The notes under the pieces are model-generated. The model saw only the letters and a list, made by a program, of their open reading frames with translations. It was not told the DNA's origin and did not search any database. From DASYTH01 sp035942955 (GTDB lineage Bacteria > Actinomycetota > Actinomycetes > Mycobacteriales > Pseudonocardiaceae), in the NCBI RefSeq assembly GCF_035942955.1, contig NZ_DASZCQ010000230.1, positions 1-6,803 on the forward strand: DNA of 6,803 bases, in the 5' to 3' direction. Positions 1 to 5,324 of the stretch are shown piece after piece. Both the position numbers and the translations under genes were made by a program. Position 1 is the first letter of the stretch, and each line of letters opens with the position of its first letter.

Positions 1-23
1 GTCGTCCAGTCGGGCTGGACGAC
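1..23 (+). terminator. Hairpin upstream of pstC (possible attenuator or partial terminator)
   Basis: GTCGTCCAG (1-9) and CTGGACGAC (15-23) are perfect reverse complements around a 5-base loop, TCGGG. The stem may be longer, because the window begins at its first base. No T-run follows, so it is not a classical intrinsic terminator, although actinobacterial terminators often lack one. It sits 27 nt before the pstC start. In pst operons the binding-protein gene pstS usually lies just upstream and is needed in excess. A hairpin here could reduce read-through into pstCAB or protect the 3' end of a pstS message. The structure is seen directly; the role and the presence of pstS are inferred. Confidence 0.5.
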
Positions 24-50
24 CGGGGCGAGACCCGCGACATTGATGTC

Positions 51-1013
51 ATGACTGAAACCGTCGAGCACCCCCAGGTGCAGCGCGGGGTGCGCCGTCG
101 GGGCGACGTGGTGTTCCGCTGGCTCGCCACCGGCTCCGGCCTGGCGATCGTCATCTCGATCGGCCTGATCGGACTTTTCCTGCTGATCCAGGCCGTTCCA
201 TCGCTCGCGGCGGACAACGTGAACTTCCTGTTCAGCCCGGAGTTCGCGACCGATCCCAACAACATGAGGTTCGGGATCCGGGACCTGCTGATCGTGACGG
301 TGCTGTCGTCGATCCTCGCGCTGGTCATCGCGATGCCCATCGCGCTGGGCATCGCGCTGTTCCTCACCCACTACGCGCCGCCGTTCCTGATGCGGCCGCT
401 CGCCTACCTTATCGACCTGCTCGCCGCCGTGCCGTCGATCGTCTTCGGCCTGTGGGGGATACGGGTGCTGGGGCCCGCCCTGGAGCCGGTCGCGCAGTGG
501 CTCAACGACACGTTCGGCTGGATCCCGCTGTTCGCCGACGGCAACGTGTCGATCGCCGGTGGCGGGACGATCTTCACCGCCGGCATCGTGCTGGCCGTGA
601 TGATCCTGCCGATCATCACGGCGGTGACCAGGGAGGTGTTCCGGCAGACCCCGACCATGCAGATCGAGGGCGCGCTCGCGCTCGGCGCCACCCGCTGGGA
701 GATGATCCGGACCACGGTGCTCCCGTTTGGACGCAGCGGCTACGTCGCCGCGTCGATGCTCGGGCTCGGGCGGGCGCTCGGCGAGACGGTCGCCGTCCTG
801 GTGATCCTGCGCGCGGCGTCGAGCCCGTCGACGTTCAGCCTCTTCGACGGCGGCTACACGTTCGCGTCGAAGATCGCCTCGGCCGCGGCGGAGTTCAGCC
901 AGCCGCTGCCTACCGGCGCCTACATCGCCGCCGGGCTCGTCCTGTTCCTGTTGACGTTCGTGGTGAACGCCATCGCCCGCTGGATCGCGGGTGGGAAAGC
1001 GCGGCCGGAATGA
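51..1013 (+). CDS. pstC: Phosphate ABC transporter permease PstC
   Basis: This is one of the two membrane subunits of the PstSCAB high-affinity phosphate importer; it pairs with PstA to form the channel and is driven by PstB. The protein has 320 residues, normal for the family. A cytoplasmic N-terminus rich in Arg (12-18) precedes a first membrane helix at about 24-50. Further hydrophobic segments lie near 79-106, 117-140, 173-192, 230-253 and 287-312. The EAA loop that docks onto the ATPase is at about 206-225 (EGALALGATRWEMIRTTVLP), followed by GRALGET at 240-246, both typical of PstC. The reading frame stays open to the window edge upstream, but ATG at 51 gives the usual N-terminus, so I chose it; the Shine-Dalgarno is weak. 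The stop overlaps the pstA start as ATGA, so the two are translationally coupled. The identification is firm from motifs and gene order. Confidence 0.95.
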   Translation: MTETVEHPQVQRGVRRRGDVVFRWLATGSGLAIVISIGLIGLFLLIQAVPSLAADNVNFLFSPEFATDPNNMRFGIRDLLIVTVLSSILALVIAMPIALGIALFLTHYAPPFLMRPLAYLIDLLAAVPSIVFGLWGIRVLGPALEPVAQWLNDTFGWIPLFADGNVSIAGGGTIFTAGIVLAVMILPIITAVTREVFRQTPTMQIEGALALGATRWEMIRTTVLPFGRSGYVAASMLGLGRALGETVAVLVILRAASSPSTFSLFDGGYTFASKIASAAAEFSQPLPTGAYIAAGLVLFLLTFVVNAIARWIAGGKARPE

Positions 1014-1921
1014 CGACCACCGAGTCCACAATAGATCGTCCGGCCGCGCCACCGGCGTTCCAGCACATCAGCGTTGTCCGCAAGACGAAGAACGCGGTCG
1101 CCACCGTGCTCGTCACGCTGTCCTTCCTGGTTGCCGTCGTGCCGCTGGTCTGGCTGCTGATCACGGTGGTGGGCAAGGGTTTCGACGCGATCGTGTCACC
1201 GGGATGGTGGTCACAGTCGCTCAAGGGCGTGCTGCCCGAGGAGTTCCGCGGCGGCGTCTACCACGCGCTGTACGGCACGTTCGCGCAGGGCCTGGTGTGC
1301 GCGCTGATCGCCGTCCCGCTCGGCATCATGGCCGCCGTCTACCTGGTCGAGTACGGGCGCGGCCGGCTCGCCCGGATCACCACGTTCATGGTGGACATCC
1401 TGTCCGGCGTGCCGTCGATCGTCGCCGCGCTGTTCATCTTCGCCCTCTGGATCGCCGCGTTCGACTTCCCGCAGAGCGGGTTGGCGGTGTCCCTGGCGCT
1501 GGTGCTGCTGATGCTGCCGGTCGTGGTGCGGTCCACCGAGGAGATGCTCCGCCTGGTCCCCGCCGAGCTGCGCGAGGCGTCCTACGCGCTGGGCATTCCG
1601 CAGTGGAAGACGATCATGAAGGTGGTGCTTCCGACCGCGCTGTCCGGCATCGTCACCGGTGTCATGCTGGCCCTGGCCCGGGTGATGGGCGAGACCGCTC
1701 CGGTGCTGGTGCTGGTCGGCTACAGCCGGTCGATCAACTTCGACATCACCGACGGGAACATGGCGTCCCTGCCGTTGCTGATCTACACCGAGCTGATCAA
1801 CCCCGAGCCGGCCGGTGTGCAGCGGGTCTGGGGCGCGGCGCTGACCCTCGTCATCGTGATCATGTTCTTCAACCTCCTGGCGGCCGTGGTCTCGCGGTTC
1901 TCCGCCATCAAGTCCAAGTGA
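1010..1921 (+). CDS. pstA: Phosphate ABC transporter permease PstA
   Basis: This is the second membrane subunit of the phosphate importer, the partner of PstC. The ATG at 1010-1012 overlaps the pstC stop (TGA 1011-1013) and gives 303 residues, the usual family length. The reading frame is open further upstream, but that extension is only the out-of-frame shadow of pstC (Arg- and Asp-rich, not membrane-like), so the 1010 start is clear. A hydrophilic head of about 27 residues is followed by hydrophobic segments near 30-55, 88-113, 128-150, 157-174, 210-236 and 274-297. The EAA loop is at 188-208 (ALGIPQWKTIMKVVLP) and is followed by MGET at 226-229, the same layout as in PstC. It is co-transcribed with pstC and pstB. 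Expression would be expected to respond to phosphate through PhoP or SenX3-RegX3-type control, but no Pho box can be seen because the operon's promoter is outside the window. Confidence 0.95.
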   Translation: MTTTESTIDRPAAPPAFQHISVVRKTKNAVATVLVTLSFLVAVVPLVWLLITVVGKGFDAIVSPGWWSQSLKGVLPEEFRGGVYHALYGTFAQGLVCALIAVPLGIMAAVYLVEYGRGRLARITTFMVDILSGVPSIVAALFIFALWIAAFDFPQSGLAVSLALVLLMLPVVVRSTEEMLRLVPAELREASYALGIPQWKTIMKVVLPTALSGIVTGVMLALARVMGETAPVLVLVGYSRSINFDITDGNMASLPLLIYTELINPEPAGVQRVWGAALTLVIVIMFFNLLAAVVSRFSAIKSK

Positions 1922-1940
1922 GCGGGCGGTAGACACGGCC

Positions 1941-2717
1941 ATGGCGAAACGACTCGACCTCAAGGACCTCAACCTCTACTACGGCAAGTTCCACGCCGTG
2001 GAAGGCGTCAACGTGTCCATCCCACCGCGGATGGTCACCGCGTTCATCGGACCGTCCGGCTGCGGCAAGTCCACGGTGCTGCGCGGGCTCAACCGGATGC
2101 ACGAGGTGATCCCCGGCGCCCGGGTCGAGGGCAAGGTCCTGCTCGACGGCGAGGACATCTACGCGTCCTCTGTGGACCCTGTGTCCGTCCGCCGCACCAT
2201 CGGCATGGTGTTCCAGCGGCCCAACCCGTTCCCCACGATGTCCATTCGGGACAACGTGGTCGCCGGGTTGAAGCTGGCCGGGGTGCGGGACCGCAAGCGG
2301 CTCGACGAGGTGGCCGAGCGCGCGCTGCGCGCGGCCAACCTGTGGACCGAGGTGAAGGACCGGCTCAACAAGCCGGGTGGCGGGCTGTCCGGCGGCCAGC
2401 AGCAGCGCCTGTGCATCGCAAGGGCGATCGCCGTGCAGCCGGATGTGGTGCTCATGGACGAGCCGTGCTCTGCGCTCGACCCGATCTCCACACTCGCCAT
2501 CGAGGACCTGATCGGTGACCTAAAAAAGGACTACACGATCGTCATCGTCACCCACAACATGCAGCAGGCGGCGCGGGTGAGCGACCAGACGGCGTTCTTC
2601 AACCTCGCCGGCGTCGGCCAGCCCGGCCGGCTGATCGAGGTGGACGACACCGAGAAGATCTTCTCCAACCCGTCCAAGAAGGCCACGGAGGATTACATCT
2701 CCGGTCGCTTCGGCTGA
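1941..2717 (+). CDS. pstB: Phosphate ABC transporter ATP-binding protein PstB
   Basis: This cytoplasmic ATPase powers phosphate uptake through PstC and PstA. It has 258 residues, standard for PstB. All nucleotide-binding motifs are present: Walker A GPSGCGKST at 37-45, Q-loop Gln92 in MVFQRPNPFP, signature LSGGQQQRL at 149-157, Walker B VVLMDEP at 169-175, D-loop SALD at 177-180 and switch His205 in VTHNMQQA. The LNRMHEVIPGARVEG stretch (50-64) and the MVFQRPNPFP context are characteristic of PstB rather than other importers. The C-terminus ISGRFG is also typical. A GGGCGGT purine-rich site (1924-1930) lies 10 nt before the ATG. The gap to pstA is 19 nt, so it belongs to the same operon. Nothing in the sequence suggests loss of function. 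The next gene is a TetR regulator rather than phoU. Confidence 0.97.
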   Translation: MAKRLDLKDLNLYYGKFHAVEGVNVSIPPRMVTAFIGPSGCGKSTVLRGLNRMHEVIPGARVEGKVLLDGEDIYASSVDPVSVRRTIGMVFQRPNPFPTMSIRDNVVAGLKLAGVRDRKRLDEVAERALRAANLWTEVKDRLNKPGGGLSGGQQQRLCIARAIAVQPDVVLMDEPCSALDPISTLAIEDLIGDLKKDYTIVIVTHNMQQAARVSDQTAFFNLAGVGQPGRLIEVDDTEKIFSNPSKKATEDYISGRFG

Positions 2718-2726
2718 TCGTACGAT
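2717..2726 (+). promoter_or_regulatory. Palindrome with -10-like box before the tetR-type gene (candidate operator/promoter)
   Basis: ATCGTACGAT is a perfect 10-bp palindrome whose first base is the last base of the pstB stop codon. Its right part, TACGAT (2721-2726), fits the actinobacterial -10 pattern TANNNT. It ends six bases before the GTG start of the next gene, the spacing expected for a leaderless transcript beginning at the start codon. No Shine-Dalgarno is visible before that GTG, and I see no convincing -35. TetR-family repressors commonly bind short palindromes overlapping their own promoter. The sequence features are seen; operator and promoter function are inferred. Confidence 0.45.
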
Positions 2727-2732
2727 TGGCGC

Positions 2733-3353
2733 GTGGACGAGCGGCGTCCCGTGCTGTCGAGGCACGCCGTGGTCGGCGCGGCCGTGAAGATCGCCGATGC
2801 CGACGGCTTGTCCGCGGTGTCGATCCGCCGGGTCGCCGCCGAGCTCGGCGCCCGCACGATGAGCCTGTACAGCCACATCGACGGCAAGGACGACCTCCTG
2901 CACCTCATGCGCGAGCGGGTCGCCGGCGAGACGATCATCCGAGGCGACCTACCCGACGACTGGCGCGCGGCCACCCGCCGGATCGCCAACCGCCTGCGCG
3001 AAACCATCCTGCGCCACTCCTGGGTGATCCACCTGCTGGGCCACTCCGGCCACATCGGACCGAACACGCTGCGCCACCTGGAGCAGTCGCTGCGCGCCCT
3101 CACCCGCCTCACCCCCGACCCCCGCGCCGCCCTCTACATCGCCATCGCCGTCGACCAATACGTCCTGGGACACGTCACCGCCGAAGTAACCCGCCGCCCC
3201 GCCCTCGCCCACCCCTACACCCGCATGCTCCTCGACGGCGGCGAGTTCCCCACCCTCGCCCCCCTCGTCGCCGGCGGCCTCCCCCGCGCCGCCGACTCCT
3301 TCGAGCGCGGCCTAACCTGGCTCCTCAACGGCATCGAAGCCGCCCACCGCTAA
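2733..3353 (+). CDS. TetR/AcrR-family transcriptional regulator
   Basis: This is a probable one-component, ligand-responsive repressor of 206 residues, normal for the family. An N-terminal helix-turn-helix domain spans about 9-56. Its recognition region (SIRRVAAELGARTMSLYSHI at 30-49, then DGKDDLL) matches the TetR_N pattern, including the conserved L-Y-x-H before the fourth helix. Residues from about 75 to the end form the helical ligand/dimer domain; the layout recalls the tetracycline-repressor type (TetR_C_1/C_11), but the ligand cannot be read. The GTG at 2733 gives a short, family-typical N-terminus and has no Shine-Dalgarno, consistent with a leaderless mRNA from the palindrome-containing promoter just upstream. 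Read-through from pstCAB is also possible because the gap is only 15 nt. From about base 2990 onward codons end almost only in C, unlike the first part. Its targets are unknown; a link to phosphate uptake is only positional. Confidence 0.88.
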   Translation: MDERRPVLSRHAVVGAAVKIADADGLSAVSIRRVAAELGARTMSLYSHIDGKDDLLHLMRERVAGETIIRGDLPDDWRAATRRIANRLRETILRHSWVIHLLGHSGHIGPNTLRHLEQSLRALTRLTPDPRAALYIAIAVDQYVLGHVTAEVTRRPALAHPYTRMLLDGGEFPTLAPLVAGGLPRAADSFERGLTWLLNGIEAAHR

Positions 3354-3481
3354 CCCCCACCCACCCGCCAACGGCGCCATCGACCAAGAGCCAGCTGTCC
3401 AGATCCACCATGGTCCGGCCGACCCGCACGGCCCGCCGCAGGCGAAGCTCGACGCCCTCGTCGGCCCGGCGCACCAGGCAT

Positions 3482-3987
3482 AGGCGTGCCTCAGCCACGG
3501 GCCTTCGCCTCACGGTCGCGTCGGACGAGTGCCTCCACGCGGTTGACCGGGAGCGGCCGAAGGTCAGCAAGATCGAGTGTACGGCGGTCAGCAGTGGGCA
3601 TCGAAGACGTCAAGGCGGTGGCCGAGGCATGTGGCCTCGAATGACATCATCTAGTTGGCGGCCGACGCCACCAGCGTCTCCAATCATGAGGCCGACGTCG
3701 TTCCTAGACTGCTCCAGTGCGAGGGCTACGCCCGTGCCGTGATCCCGGCTTTCACCCCTTGTGTTGCAGCCCAAGGCCGGTGAGCATATGGCCCCCTGTG
3801 CATCCCGTTCGCCTGCTTCTCCGTCGAAGACGGTGCTGGCGCCGTCGCCATCGACCACTTGGTCGGCGTGTTCCCGATGGAAGATGAGGCGATGGTCGAG
3901 CGGCATAGGCCCGATTCGAACCTGCGCGCAACGGCTCTGAGCACGCGCGATTCGCTCGCCTGGGTGCAGAAGATGTCCAGGTCGTGA
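3482..3987 (+). pseudogene. Degraded XRE-type HTH regulator of the Scr1 (DUF5753) family
   Basis: No single frame is open, but consecutive frames spell the family in order. Positions 3482-3599 give the end of the helix-turn-helix, with LTVASDE and then RPKVSKIE (3554-3577). One base is then shifted, and 3600-3641 reads IEDVKAVAEACGLE before a TGA at 3642. After a TAG at 3652, a third frame gives VVPRLLQCEGYARAV (3697-3741), matching the family's VPGLLQTEDYARAV. A TGA at 3781 follows, then PFACFSVEDGAG, and finally LRATALSTRDSLAWVQK, a typical DUF5753 ending, stopping at 3985-3987. About 170 codons remain against roughly 270-290 in intact members, so about 80-100 codons around 3742-3800 and near 3690 have been lost. 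Frame 2 is open back to an ATG at 3410, but support before about 3480 is poor. Intact members are DNA-binding regulators paired with DUF397 proteins. Two frame changes, three stops and deletions argue against a mere sequencing slip. Confidence 0.8.
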
Positions 3988-4201
3988 GCGAGGAGAGGCA
4001 GTGGAGGCCGTCGTCCTACCACCCACCGTCTGGCGGAGATCCTCCAGAGTGGTGGGGCCGCCAACTGTGTCGAGGTCACCCCGCGCGGGGCGCCAGCCAT
4101 CCGAGATAACAAGAACTCGAGCGTCCCTGCCATGAACGTCGTGCCGACCTGCTGGGCAGCCTATCCTCGCCGCCATGGAGGTCGGCCGGGTCGATCTCTA
4201 A
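3984..4201 (+). pseudogene. Frameshifted DUF397-domain gene, partner of the Scr1-type remnant
   Basis: GTG at 3984 overlaps the final TGA of the preceding remnant (GTGA), the coupling normal for Scr1/DUF397 pairs, with a GAGGAG-like stretch shortly inside. The first frame reads VSEERQWRPSSY, the DUF397 opening (W-R-K-S-S-Y in family members). A frame change follows, and 4048-4161 reads SGGAANCVEVTP, then AIRDNKNS and a CWAA segment, matching the conserved GGNCVEVA and VRDSK core and the Trp near the end. A second frame change gives LAAMEVGRVDL and TAA at 4199-4201, a typical DUF397 end. The full span (about 72 codons) equals the usual 60-75, so nothing large is missing; only small insertions or deletions break it. 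DUF397 proteins are small partners of Scr1/WhiJ-type regulators. The family assignment is confident; the inactive state is well supported unless the assembly has indels here. Confidence 0.78.
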
Positions 4202-4319
4202 CGCCCGTTTGCTGGTGGGAACCGCGCTGGTCCCAGTTTCGTCAGAACCCCGTCGCGCGCGGTCGCCGGTTGGTACCGTGCGTGTGTGGTCTGAGCTGCG
4301 GCAGTGACTAGGGGCAGAC

Positions 4320-4715
4320 ATGTACATCGACAGTGGTGGCGGAGGCTCGGCTGGCTTCGGCGCTATCGGCGAGAGCATGAAGGCGTTCGCCGGAGCCGCC
4401 GCGGCCGGCGCGTTCGCGATCAACGAGTCCGGCGGTCAGGCCCTCCTCAACGCCATCCGCGACATGAAGGACTGGGTCGACGAGCGCCAGCAAGACCTTC
4501 AGGTCTTGACCTATGAGCCCCCGCTGGGCAGCAGCCACGGCGCGAACACCATGAAGAGCTTTGTCCCGCAGGTCGCGACCGATGGCCAGGGATTTATCAC
4601 GATGCTGATGAAGTTCCGGGAGTCGCTGACGGATGCCGAGCAGGGCATCAATGACGCGATGCGCAACTATCGGGCCCTCGATGAACGCGGGTCCACCAAG
4701 CTTAGGTCGACGTAA
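4320..4715 (+). CDS. WXG100-like helical-hairpin protein, probable type VII secretion substrate
   Basis: This protein has 131 residues, no signal peptide and no membrane helix. AGGGGC (4310-4315) precedes the ATG with good spacing. After a glycine-rich start (5-14), an Ala-rich first helix runs from about 15 to 62. A Pro/Gly break follows (YEPPLGSSHGAN, 65-76), then a second helix from about 77 to 120. This is the helix-turn-helix shape of ESX proteins, but there is no WxG in the turn. Just after the second helix comes NYRALDERG, where Tyr117 and Asp121 make the Yxxx[DE] motif used as a type VII export signal. It is followed 29 nt later by a lipoprotein gene and then a long WxG-containing protein. 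I infer it is the small (PE/CFP-10-like) partner of that protein. Family members in Pseudonocardiaceae are mostly labelled hypothetical. The structural class is moderately sure; export is inferred. Confidence 0.72.
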   Translation: MYIDSGGGGSAGFGAIGESMKAFAGAAAAGAFAINESGGQALLNAIRDMKDWVDERQQDLQVLTYEPPLGSSHGANTMKSFVPQVATDGQGFITMLMKFRESLTDAEQGINDAMRNYRALDERGSTKLRST

Positions 4716-4744
4716 CAAGCGCGAGAAGGGCAGTTGGATTCGCT

Positions 4745-5302
4745 GTGAGGCGTTCGGTTGTGCTGGCGTCGGTGTTGGTCGCTCTCGCCGGCGGCATGGT
4801 CGCGTGCTCGGATAAGACCAACGGTTCGCCGCTGCCCGGAGACCCACCAGGTGAATCGACACCAAGGACGACTCGACCCACATCGTCTACCGGCTCAGGC
4901 GGTAGCCCGCTCGCCGACAAGGAGCCGTGCTCGTTGCTCACCGAGAGTGCGAAGACCGAGCTCGAGCTCAGTGGAGCCGGTGAGGAACGCAAGATCGGAT
5001 CGGCTCGGACTTGCCGGTGGCGGAAGCGCGGCCCGAGTGAAACCATCATCTTCGGGGTCGATATCTGGGACACGGCGGGTATCGACGATGTCCCAGATGA
5101 CGTGACGATCAATCCACTGCCGGACATTGGGTCACACAAGGCGGTCCAAGGTCCCGCCAAACAGGGCGGATCATGCACCGTGTTCATGGCTGTCACCGAT
5201 TCGTCTCGAGTGGGGACGACTGTGACGGCGGGGACGGATGTCCAGAAGGGCTGTGAGCTTGCCTTGCAGATGGCAAAGCTCGTCGAGCCGAAACTGCCCT
5301 GA
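4745..5302 (+). CDS. DUF3558-type lipoprotein
   Basis: The protein has 185 residues and starts at GTG 4745. A GAAGGG site (4725-4730) lies rather far upstream (14 nt), and no better in-frame start is seen. Residues 1-20 form a lipoprotein signal: MRR, a hydrophobic core VVLASVLVALAGG, then MVA before Cys21, which would be lipidated; Met at -3 is an atypical lipobox residue. Residues 22-58 form a Pro/Thr/Ser/Gly-rich linker, as expected for a domain held off the membrane. The folded part has PCSLLTE at 61-67, Cys90 in ARTCRW, Cys144 in GSCTVFMAV and Cys170 in KGCELALQMA. A Cys-S-L-L-T opening and a later Cys-x-W are hallmarks of DUF3558, and the four cysteines could pair as two disulfides. DUF3558 proteins are actinobacterial surface lipoproteins of unknown function. 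It lies between two ESX-like genes with gaps of 29 and 22 nt, so it is probably in their operon. Confidence 0.82.
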   Translation: MRRSVVLASVLVALAGGMVACSDKTNGSPLPGDPPGESTPRTTRPTSSTGSGGSPLADKEPCSLLTESAKTELELSGAGEERKIGSARTCRWRKRGPSETIIFGVDIWDTAGIDDVPDDVTINPLPDIGSHKAVQGPAKQGGSCTVFMAVTDSSRVGTTVTAGTDVQKGCELALQMAKLVEPKLP

Positions 5303-5310
5303 GGGTTAGG

Positions 5311-5317
5311 GGAGGAG
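5311..5317 (+). promoter_or_regulatory. Strong ribosome binding site deciding the start of the PPE/WXG-like gene
   Basis: GGAGGAG, inside a longer purine run, stands 7 nt before ATG 5325. It is the best Shine-Dalgarno in the window and fixes the start of an open reading frame that runs off the end. Its strength suggests this protein is made in larger amounts than the lipoprotein encoded just before it. Confidence 0.75.
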
Positions 5318-5324
5318 ACAGAGG

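Noticed and set aside
452..1009. Upstream extension of the pstA reading frame
   Set aside because: It lies wholly within pstC in another frame and is rich in Arg, Asp and Pro without membrane character. The ATGA junction at 1010 gives a normal PstA.
1211..1972. Long open frame on the - strand opposite pstA
   Set aside because: It is His/Gln/Asp/Arg-rich, as expected from the complement of a GC-rich permease gene. It shows no motif and lies opposite a certain gene.
2726..3742. 338-codon + strand frame overlapping the TetR gene
   Set aside because: Over the TetR part it is an Arg/Pro-rich shadow frame. Only its last section (about 3482-3599) is meaningful, as part of the Scr1-type pseudogene.
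3610..4176. 188-codon open frame on the - strand across the gap
   Set aside because: The + strand here matches Scr1 and DUF397 remnants in order, which explains the region better. The - strand product has no recognisable domain.
4274..4279. TACCGT as a -10 box for the lipoprotein/ESX-like operon
   Set aside because: It fits TANNNT and lies about 45 bases before the start, but no plausible -35 is present at normal spacing, so I did not list it as a promoter.
3354..4319. Search for tRNA genes, CRISPR repeats, insertion-sequence ends or an attachment site in the gap
   Set aside because: No cloverleaf-like arms, regularly spaced repeats or terminal inverted repeats with target duplication were seen.
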